The notes under the pieces are model-generated. The model had not been told where the DNA came from. It searched no databases and worked only from the letters and a program-made list of their open reading frames with translations. Made by a program: the position numbers and the translations under genes. This document shows, piece after piece, positions 49,501-61,400 of a stretch of 64,000 bases of DNA. Origin of the DNA: Isoetes taiwanensis (Eukaryota > Streptophyta > Lycopodiopsida > Isoetales > Isoetaceae); contig JAJEKV010000036.1 of the NCBI GenBank assembly GCA_021234155.1, positions 13,653,426 through 13,717,425 of the forward strand. The letters are read 5' to 3'. Positions within the stretch are counted from its first letter, which is position 1. Each line of letters begins with the position of its first letter.

Positions 49501-52401
49501 AGACAAAGAGTGGACCAATGAAGACAATACATGTATAAAAGAAAAAGGAAATTGTGGGCCTTACTGATCAAAGAAATACTTACAAGTCTAATTGATGTGT
49601 GCCATTCTCTAGGCTAACAACTTAACTAACTTTGGGCTTGTATAAAGTAAAGTGTGAATGGCTGACAAATGTGGGCCTTATTGATCAAGGAAATACTTTT
49701 ACAAGTCTAATTGATGTGCGATATTCTCTAGGCTAACAAATTAAATAACTTTGGGTTTGTATAAAGTGAAGTGTGAATGGTTGACAAATGACCATGAATC
49801 TAAATAGGGCGTACGTAGATACATAAAACCTTACTCCATTCGGAAAAAAAAATGGCTTAATTTCTGAAAAGACCTGATTCTCCCCTTTAAAAGCTGGCAC
49901 TTAAACTTCATGAGTTCGCTGCCCTGCTAGTGGTTTAGTAAGCAGGACAGCAAGCTGGTCATGAGTTCAGATTGAGGAACTTTTTAGCATCTATGTGTTA
50001 GGTTCTATCATGGTACGTAGGATCATTTGCAAGCTGGATAGCACTCTGATTGTCACAGTAGATTGCCGGTTAGCTGATTGGCAACTGCAGATAAGCCCAA
50101 ACATTTTGCAACCATAAGGCCTCTGTACCAGCAGAAAAGTCTTGAATTCTGTGCCAATACACATGTGTCGCCATTCATGGCTGATAAGAGTATCTATAAA
50201 TAAGGGCAATTCCTCGCCTCGAGGATCCCTTTAATAGATAGAAAGCAGAATCACATCCTTCAAAGCTTTTGATTTCCCATCTAGGATGGCAAAATGCCTT
50301 TGCCAAATAGGGGATGAGAGAACCATCCTCCAATACACTGAACCTCCCTTCCATGTCCAATTTTTTGAACACTTGATCACTCCCCCTCATGTCATTGACC
50401 GGACTTTCTGCAACCATCAGAGACATGATACATCAAGCCAAGATCACTGTTGCCATCGGCCAAATTCAATTTGTCAACTTTTTAGCGTTTGAAGACTGCT
50501 CACACTTCCCATCAGATTACCCTTGTTCTCCTTTGCATCCTGTCCTGTTCCTTTCCTTCTTGTTACAATCTCTGGCATGGAATTCATGTTGACACTTTCA
50601 ACCATCTCTACTTTAACAATCTTCTTGACATGATCCACAAAGCAGAGCCCTGCCCAAAACTGGATGACGTTCAGGCCAAATGGCTTCCGTTTAAAATAAA
50701 GCTTGCCGCCCAAATTAAACCAATTAACAGGCTCTTAAGATCTGCTGGATTCTTGATTCAGGATGGCACAGGCCAACTTGGCTTTAGGGCTCGACTTTTG
50801 GTTGTCAAAAATTTTGGGAACTGCCAAAACTACCCTGCTACTAGGAAGTCCCCGTTGCTTACGGAGCATGTTTGGTGATTAACAAAAGGCTTTTATCAGC
50901 ATTACACTTGGCATTTGCATCCAATCCCTCCTTACCTTTTAGAAGTAGAATCTATGCACTATAAATCCATCTACAATCTGCAGATTTGATACAATTACTT
51001 AACCACCATAGAAATTTTGATGGTGCAAATACTGGTTAAAGGATAACACACATGGGCTATTGCAGCTGCAGTGGTTGACTTGTCAATGCATAGTGAAGAC
51101 GCTTTCACTCCAGATCCTATTTTCCAAAGATCGTATAGCATGGTAAGGACGTTGGTTTGTCTATAAATCCAAAATACGTTGAATATTTCAAAGCAAACAT
51201 ATAGTTCTTGCTAGAAGCTCATGGTTTACTTTACATACCTGTGTACGGGACATTTGATCTTTCTAATAAAGCCTGAAGTGACCCATCTTCACCAATGCCT
51301 CCATGTACTGCATGCAATAAGGACTTTATCAATATTTACTTATATAAACAATAAGATTGAGGAAAGAAAGAGACTAAAACCGAAATGGCAAGAGACTACT
51401 GAAAGCAGCTTGATACTCAACTAGCCATTTGTGCAAAATAAACTTTTTCATTAGCATGACTGTGCAACTTCATAACACAGGTATTCTGGGGTAAGGTACA
51501 TGCCAACTGGGACATGCATCTGATGAGAGTGTGCTTAGGAGTCTAGTCATTATATCTACACTCAGCACTCTTTGGACTACGGACCAGAACAATAAGAGCT
51601 GCGCCTAAACTTCTACCTATGCTCATTGTGCTGGTGGCGCTGCCAAGTCTCCAACATTGAACAATTTATTTTAGATACCAATCTGGAGAGACAAACGATC
51701 CTGCACAGATTCAGATAACGTCCTTCCTCATTTCGAGGTGATAAAATCAACAAACCGAAGTCCTGTTTTCTGCCTGAACAATGTAGCCCTATCCTTAGAG
51801 GGGGTTCTATGAAAAGTCTCTAGCTTTTGCATGTTGTACAGCATCTATCAACAAGCACTTGATAAACATAGAATAAAGATGAAACATATTTCAAAGAGTC
51901 CCTTGCTCTAATTAGGTGACTAGGAGAAAGCTTAGCATCCAAATGGCGATAACAGGTACTTGTACATACCCTGGCTGATAGTGGAACACGTTTTCATGTA
52001 TTGACTTTGGTTAATAACCTGTTAGGTCATCACGATGTTACTCTACTTTATAAGGACCTTATATGCTAATTCCTTATTATATTCCAATAATTTTGACATT
52101 CTGGAAACAAATCCCTGCTGACGGTAAAATAACGGCTCATTGGAAAGTTGAGAATTGCAGCAAACTGTGCCTTCCCAAGAAAGCTCGAGTCAGGCATGAT
52201 TTCCCCAAACTCTGTGTTCAAACAACCTCCGAGACCATATGAAGATGGATACAAACACTTGAGATAGAACACAAGACTATGCAACTTCACGGCATAAAGG
52301 ACATGTCAGCAACATGATGTATGTGCCAACTGGGTGTGGTGAATCAATATGTTCAGTTGTCATCATATCTGCATATTAAATAAAGAAATTACTTAAACAA
52401 A

Positions 52402-52438
<37 letters not shown>

Positions 52439-55400
52439 TTATTAACGTCTATGTAAGACCCGAAGGGTCTATGAGACCATAACACATACAGAATTCAAGA
52501 CCTCCAGGAGGAAAACCCTTCTGTTATGTAAAATATATAAACAAAAATATTAAGTTAACAGAACTTGTGTGAAAATCTAAGAATCTGCTCAGGTAGGGTT
52601 TGATGGGATAGCCCATTCGTTCCTGTGACTGCTGCAAAGTAACTCATAGTACCCTTTCTTGGCTTGCTTTGATAAGCCAAGAAAGGGTATTATGCTCAAT
52701 GAGATAATATGCTCAAGCTTTCCAAAAGCACGGACCATTAATATCATCAAGCCAATTTTTAAGGCTGGAGACCCAATGAATCCAAACAACTACCACCTTA
52801 TAATGATTGGACATGTCATGGCAAGATTATATGGATGTGCATTGGACTTGATTATCAGTGAACACGCGGAGATAAATCTCCTTAGAGCAAAGGGTCAGGC
52901 GGGTTTCAGGAGAAATTTCTCGGCAATAGATCATATCTTTACCTTGCGGTCTATCATTGAGGAAGCTAAAGCAAAGAAAACAAAAGTTTATTGCTGCTTT
53001 GTGGATTTCCACAAAGCCTTTGATACCGTCCCTCGGAACCGCCTATTTCGTAGACTTACTGAACTGGGATTGTCACATGATGTCATATGGGCCGTTTTGA
53101 TGCTCTAAGAAAATGTTTTGGGAAGAATTAAAGTGCCCGGGGGCTGGTCGGATGACATAATCAGCACAATTGGGGTTAAATAGGGCAGTCCTTATCCCTT
53201 ACTCTTCGGTTTATACATTGACGAGCTGGAAAGCTTCGTAGCAGTGCTTGGAGGTGATGGATCTGCTTTAGCTGATGAATGCATATCCATCCTTCTATAT
53301 GCGGATGATGTGGCACTTATATCCTCTTCTCTATGCGGATGATGTGGTACTTATATCCTCTTCTCCTAAAGGCCTTCAGCATCATTTATTGGCACTTGAG
53401 AAATTTTGCACTCAAATAGAGCTTAAAGTGAACTTGGACAAAACAAAAGTGATGGTTTTCAACACATCACGTGCTTGAATGCATCGCAGCCCCTTCTTTT
53501 TCAGGTAGAAGTGGTCTCTCATTATACTTACTTGGGTGTGCAATTTAAGGGTCCCGTCTTTAGCATGAAAGATGCAGCATATGCTAGACTCACAAAGGGC
53601 TGTGCCTCCCTTGCAATGCTAGAAAAGAAATGTTTCAAAGCGGATTTTCAGGATGTCCCAGCAAAGCTTCATCTTTTCAATACCTTAGTTAGACCAGCTG
53701 CTCTATACGGAGCTTTGATGTGGGGGATGGACATGACAGCCAAAGAATGGGGTCATATAGAAACACTGGAGATCTATTTTCTGTCCAAAATGATTAGGCG
53801 CAAAGCATCTGTACCGCATCCAATCATATTGGCAGAATTTACAGCCACTCCGCTGCAACTGGACGCAGCATTCTAGTTAGTCTCCTTTTTTGCACAAAGT
53901 GCACCAACTTGGGTCCTCGCAGCAGGGCCAATGCAGGCTTCCATGGATTGCTCTCAAGAGTTCAAAAGATTTGGCTGAAAAGGGAGTGCAGAAATGTTGG
54001 TATGCAAAGGCATCGCAATGGGCTGCCTCTTTAGGATTTGGCATGGGAAACCTGCCTCCCTTTCGACATAACAATGCTGCAGCTAATACTGCGGTAAAAC
54101 CTAGAGCAAAAAAAAGACTTGAAAAAGATAAGAATCAGCTCATACGGCACGATCTGGAAATTTTATACAAATCAAAAACATGGTTAACTCCAAGTGATCT
54201 TCCTACCAAGATGCAATTTTATAAAGATCACTTCGGTGAGTTCAATGAAGATGGTTTCATCGAGCGACCAGGATATTTGAATATTCACCTTGCACATAAA
54301 GTGAGACATGCTATGGGTCAGCTCAGGGTGTCATCTCATCAGCTTGAGATTGAAGCTGGTCGTGCTAGTAGACCCAAGGTGGAGCGCTCGAAGAGGATCT
54401 GCAGATTGTATCACTTGAATGTAATTGAGTCTGAGGAACAGAAATGTATAGCTCTTTTCCTTCACCAAATGACTGTGCATAGAAGAAATCTATTGAAGGG
54501 GCAAGCTGGGGGAAGAGTGGGATATGAAAACGATCCTACACAAAGGCTGATCACTCTCTTTCTCATTGGAGATGATAATGATAATAAACGGAAGGCAGGT
54601 TCTCTTCCCGGACCATCTCATCCAATCTCAAAAGGAGTAACCATGAAAGTGTCTAGAAGAAGAAAGCGGACAGTAAAGGAAAAACATAAGCAATCCTTCA
54701 AAAGAGAAAACAAGTCTGGCATCAGTTTATACTTTGAGCCCGTGGCCAAGAAGACAAAAGTTTCTTAATTTCATTGTTTTAGTTTTCTTTTTCTTTTTTA
54801 AAGCAATATCTCTAGGTGGCTGCAAATGCGCCCCTAGCTGGACATGATTGATGTATTTAGACCCAAGCGGTCTCTCGTAGATGTTAATATAATCTTTCTT
54901 TCTTTTGTGATGCCTCCACTATCATCTTATCATTGTTTGACTCAAATGAAAAGAAATTAGTTATTTGTGTTTGCTTCAGGCCTGTCGGATCTTTTGTTTG
55001 AGAATATTTCTCCTTTCTAGGGATAGTTCATATACAAAGTGAGATACACATTTCTGATCGTAATATTCTACCAGCTGCCGTAGAGATGTGGGGTCTCTAA
55101 AAAGACAATGATATCTGCCTCTAATGATGTAGTAGGTTGGGCAGGTAAAAATGAAATGTTCTTCTGACTCAACCATGTTTAGATCGCACATTGGGCATTT
55201 CCAATCTTCACGGCTAATACTTTTCGCCTTACCAACCTCAATCTCCAACTGGTGAGATGACATTCTGAACTGCCCCATAGAGTATCTCACTTTAAAGGTA
55301 ATTTCAACCTTCAGAGGATTCACATTAAATTCAGCAAACATTATCTCATGGGGTACAGAATGTTTGCTTCTAATCATTCTAGAAAGAAGAGGAGCATTCA

Positions 55401-58400
55401 GGAGGTCCGTTATTCGGATTTGCAGGAGTTTTAGGATGCTTGGGGGGGGATGCAGGTTTGGGAGAAATTCTAGGGAGCTTGGTGCCAGATTTGCAGGTTT
55501 CAAAGGGATTTTAAGGGGTGCTGGTGATTCTATTTCTAACACATATTCCATGTGAACTATAAATTCACCTGCAATAAATACAACTGCTCCATCTTTCTTT
55601 GCCTCCGAGATCCACTTTTGCAGAGTAAGCTTGCTTGGCATTCCAACCCCAACATCATTAGCTCCCAATAATACATTCTTTTGAAGTTCAGAAACGACTT
55701 GGTCTCTCAATAAACATGTCGTAGCTGCTATATTAGGCTGTAAGGCTTCCAAACAGCTTTCAACAACTTCTTCCACTGTGTGCCGAAGGACCAAATTATA
55801 TCTACATCAAAATGGAGGCACAATAAGAAACCAATAATTCTAACCATGTTCCAATACAACCTAGAGAGGACAACTTACGGTAAAGCCCATACATCCCTAT
55901 CCTTGGGCGAAGTATCAGCTGTAACTCCTGGAGCCAGTAGGAATGGAAAAACATCCAACTGGCATTATAAGATAATACATCCTAGTCAGTCTTTTGAAGA
56001 TTATAGCTAAATAGCATGGATAATACAAGACTTCTTCCATATTAGAAGACATGAAAAGAATGCGCATCTTCAATTATATTGTGAGGAGAAGGGGTGTTTC
56101 TAGAATTTGCTGCAGGAATTTCTTGGGAGTGTAAAAGCATATACGTTTCTTCTGTTTTTTTTTTTTGGGTGGGATGTGGCTTAACTTTTGTGGGAGCTTT
56201 TTCATTGAAGTTTGAATAGATGTTTTTTAGGATTGAATATTTAAGCAGCCCCATACGTTTAATAAATCTTTCTTTCTTACCTTCTCATCAGCACACTTCC
56301 AACAATTCTATCTCAGTTGTCAAGTTGCAATATGCAAATTATATAAACTTTTCCTTGTATTTTACTAATTTCCTAGCAATCAACTTTTATATTTGAAACA
56401 AGTTCACATATTGCCATGGTTAAAATATGTTCTGAAGTATCAAGCAAGGTATACCTCTTCATAGCTCTTCAAGTTCAACCAGACATTTGTCCCACTTATC
56501 AAAGAAACTTGACGTTCTGATGTATCCCCTCCAAATATAACATACACCTTTTGCTTCTTCTCTGGTTGGATGTCATATCTTTTCGAATTTATACTCAAGG
56601 CTTGGGACCCCATATTGACTGGATTAAATTTGTGAAGCATTGGATATCGTGAACATGCATGCCGAAGAACCAATAAAAGCACATCCTTATGCGAAAGTCC
56701 AACCTGCCAATAATACATGTAACCTCCAGATGATATGAAAAACGTGTTAATCATACAGTACCATTGTAAACCATTGCTGTGGATAATACCTGTGCAGCCT
56801 GTTGGAACAAAAAACTTGTTTGCTCCATTCCACTTATCTGTTAAAATTATAAAATGGATAAAAGTATAAACAACAAAAGTATTACACCTGAACAAAGAGA
56901 GGTAATCACCATACAAGATTGATGTCTGTGAATACGACTTTGCCTCCAGCTTGCGGCAATACCCACCCATCAATTCTTGCAAAATCAGATAATCCAAGAA
57001 GCTTAAACACTTTTGATGCTCCATTACGAATTTCTTGTACCAGTTCCAACGTGAATCGCGGTGGAGTATGGTAAGACACCTGTAAATGTAAATAGCAACG
57101 TTAAAAAGGTGGCATACAGAAAGAAAGGGAGAAGAGAAGATATATTAATGTCACAGACACTGGGCTTATAAGACCAATTAATGCAAGTGCAATATCTGTT
57201 TTTTCGATCCCATGGAAAGACAAACTGTCCTTTCACATCTTAAGGAGACCCTCAAAGAATGCTATTAAGTTGAAATTTTGATTCCACTTGCCACACAGTC
57301 CTCGCCTAATAACCTTTTTCCTCAAGTCATGTGTCTGATAAATACCCTAAACCCCTTAAAGATGTTTTATGCTATGCAACAACTTTATACACGATCTGTA
57401 AACCTGCATAAGATATCATAGATCTGACCATGAAGTGTCAAATGAGACCATAAAATGTGTCTACTGATACTCCCAAATATTAGAAGCATGTCATTTTTAC
57501 TTTTCAAACTGCTCTCAAATCATATGTTACTATTACATTGCTATCCTGTTTTCACGTCCTGCGTCCTTAAGGACGGCACCAGGGGCTAACCTGTCTTGTT
57601 GGAAGATATTTCCTTCTGTAGTTAAATATTGATCCGTCTTCGCCACATTGGCTTTCATTTTGATGTATCTCAACCTAATTAAAATAGTAAGACCGAGGCA
57701 CATGAAAGATTAGGACTTAATGGTAATTAACAAAAATGCATGTGTACCTCAGTTGGTAGCAGAGTTATTGGCTGCACACTATCGCCAGTGCCAGTGTCAA
57801 GGACAATTGCTGTAAACTCCTTTCCACCTTCAGCATAAACTTCAACCACCACCCGATTGTGAATGTACTGTAGAAACAGAAATTTTCTCTATTCAAAATC
57901 CCCAACAACTAATAGCCAAATGACCAATAACCTACTTCAGTCTGAAGAATCTGGGCCTTGGTAAATGCATCGTCAATTCCATGGGCTACACTGACGCCAA
58001 GACTTGAACCTCCTCTTGCAGGCTTTACCTAACCATATTTTTTGGAAAGGGAGTCAATAATGGAATCACGAAAACCAGAGCTTCCACAGAGAACTATTAC
58101 TACACCAAGTAAATTTACTATGATTATAATTGCTATTAAGTAAAGTATTCTGCTTCTTGCGGAAACAGAAAACAGTAATGAAGCTCACAGATAAGACCAG
58201 GCAACGTCACTTGAAGGTATGGTCAAGATGGGATTTTGTAGTTGTATATTATTCATCCAGTCAATGCAATTGAAATGGATGCTGCATGTGGAGCTTTAAT
58301 TTAAATATCACAGGTGTGTGGTTGAATTGGGGTGGCAGGGGCATATGATGCAATCAAATGACCGACCTTAATTGGGTTCATACGTGGGCAGTTGCAGCTG

Positions 58401-61400
58401 GGAATGCAGTTGGGCATAATTGTATTGGAAGTGGATTGGAGTATGTATCATGCTTCAATACAAATGAATTTCATGAGCAATTAATCAGCAGTGCAACTTT
58501 AATTTCCAAAAGCATCAACTTAGTATTTTATAATACCAACCCATTATCACTCAGAAATCAACTTAACTATTTATAATACCAATCCATTATCACTGAGAAA
58601 AAATATTAACTGAGGAAAGACATCGTCTATTTATTAAGTTCACTGCCTGTATGCCACCATCACTTTTTCCAACATAACGCTCCACATCAATATAACATAA
58701 TTTGATGGCCAGTGAGAAGAAATTTTAACTACTCCTTTCTTTCATCAAAGGTTACCTGTGCTTACCACAACATGCCCAGAATTGGTATTCAAAGAATGAG
58801 ATATAAACCACTCAGCTAGTACACCTTTATCAACTATGGGCCCCTGTAAATGAACTTAAGATTCAGAGTGCATATTACTTAAATACCACGTAAACTGATT
58901 CGAATTGTGGAAAACAAAGGAAGAATAAGATCAAAAGACAAGCTTTATTACTTATACATAAGTTCCAATACTAACTACTAAATAGCCACCTAAGTAACTA
59001 TTTGACTTCATACATGATGATGCATGTCAATCGTAGGCTACATAAATCAGATTATAAGATTCGTATTGAAGGATCTAACCTTTGATACCGTAGTTTACAC
59101 ACCTCAACTTCAAGAAGAGTCAACATTGACTTAAAGATATGCTGATTTACTTAATTTAAGAAGAATGTCAAAATAGCAGGGGCCAGGGATCGAATAACAT
59201 CTTTCCCATCTACTTTAACATCGATTCTGCCAGATTCACTTGCCCAATGCATGCAGCCAACTTCATAGCACCTAAACTGGCTAGATAATCTAAAGCCTAC
59301 ACAAGGTAATTAGTAAGACCAAAGAGAAACATGTAAATTGTGGCCATTCAGAATATGAATGTATGCATGTACGTATCAGAAACATTACCTCTAATAGAAG
59401 GCTTGGAATTGTAGGAAACCCATGCTTTGACAGGTCCGTTGCAGCATTATACTGTTCAAAAGGAAACCATGGGGCTCAAATTATCACAAATGTGCATATA
59501 ATAATGAGATAAAAGAGTATCCCCACCTTGTCAAATGCACGTTGAGCCAACCAAGAACTCGTACCAACGAATGGAATATTGTATTTCTCAAGTAGTTCCT
59601 GGAAGGCCATTTCAATTCACACGGTAAAAACCCACTACAAATACCAGAATGAATATTATTGTCCATGCACACTAAACATTGTAACAAAAATCAGACCATG
59701 AAGCACTTGTGTGCCCGCTACAAACATTTGTTCTGCTATCAATGCGAAAAAGCGCTTTTTCATACGCTTGAAACATGAAATGTATTTTCCTCTGACATGT
59801 CTACGGAGAACTAGAGTTGTGAGATAAGGCGGCTCCTATTTTGAAACATCCAAAATAATGTTTAAATACCAGACTACACTGAACCTTTCCCATTGCCGCT
59901 GGCTTACACCATCTGTATCTTTCTTGTCTTGTTTCATTCATCACCTTGTGGGTCTCTACTTAAGAATGTAAATATTGTTTCCTTGCTTCAAGTTCAAAGA
60001 CTCCTAATCTTCAGTAACATTTAAAAGTATCCCCTGTTCTTTATACTGAGCACATTAAGAAAGCTAAACTGATGGGAGACGTTCTGAATTGCACTGGACC
60101 TTTATCAAGCTTATCTTGTGCAGCACTTTTCCACCTGGACCTAAGACGTCCAACCCCATATATATATGATAGTGTTAAGAGTATAAGACTCTCAATAACC
60201 TGTGGATGGCCTAGATGATACCCCCCACCTTTCTATATCTTTCTTGTCTTCTTTCATTCATCACCTTGTGGGTCTCTACTTAAGAATGTAAATATTGTTT
60301 CCTTGCTTCAAGTTTCAGTAACATTTAGAAACTGATGGGAGACGTTCTGAATTGCACTGGACCTTTATCAAGCTTATCTTGTGCAGCCTTTTCCACCTGG
60401 ACCTAAGACTTCCAACCCCATATATATATGATAGTGTTAGATCAGGCGGACTCTGAAGACAGCAATATTTGCTTGTTAAATTAATATATGTCAGAAAAAA
60501 AATCAGATCGACAAGATTTGTCTCTTGCCCAATTGATTGCATATAGGCCTATTTTTCTAAAGCAGCCTTTCTGTCCTGTCACTTTTTGTCAATTTACTAC
60601 ACCATTCCAGGCATGCAGCTCATAAATAAGACCATTAGCGTCAAGTCGGCGTCAAATGGCCTTTTACCCATATACACCTTTGGATCTTCAATTGATAGGC
60701 ATGATCAAAAAGCGATTAAGCAATCACCATTTGCACTAAGATTTGATCATAGCTCCAATATATTATACTGGAGCTGAATAGTTAAGTTGTCTTTGCAAAC
60801 CAGCTATATCTTGCCTTGGCCAACCCAAGGTTTTTGAGAAAATGCAAGCCAGCTGGGAGTCTCTTCTTGGGTGTCCCTGAAGTCATGCAGCTTGTGCATC
60901 TAGGTTGTGCATATATGGCATTGCTTGCAAAGTTACATCAAGATGCAAAGCCTTTGCGTTAAATTCAGCAAGCAATATGTTGTGGAGCACAGAAGCTTTA
61001 CTTCTATTGCTGTGAGTCAATAAGCATGTCAAATAAAAGGAGCTTATTAAGCCACTTGAATAACCTGAATTTGTCCATCCTCGCCAAAGTAGCCATGAAT
61101 TACAGGAAAGACAATGTCTGCACTTGACTGAAGATGTTGCATAAACTCCCCGAGAGAATCAAACGTCTTGGCCACACTACAAGCATATAGCTGACTATGA
61201 GATTCATGGACACAAAATTAAATTCGACACGTTAGGAAACCACCAACCTTTGAAGCTTGAAGTCAAAATCTAACGGCGTATTCGAGTACATCTGCACATA
61301 GAAATGACATAACATGTGATGAACAAATATAAAGGTTAAACCCTTTATTTTTTGCGATTCAAGTTATGACTAAAGAGGACTTCCAATCAGCAAAGAAATG

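Noticed and set aside
50286-50878. Plus-strand ORFs of up to 129 codons in Ddl intron 18
   Set aside because: No domain recognised; they overlap or adjoin copia-derived sequence on the other strand and lack independent support.
54976-55801. Ddl truncated by a LINE
   Set aside because: A proper GT donor at 55568 and a matching exon at 51239-51307 restore the frame, so the LINE is intronic.
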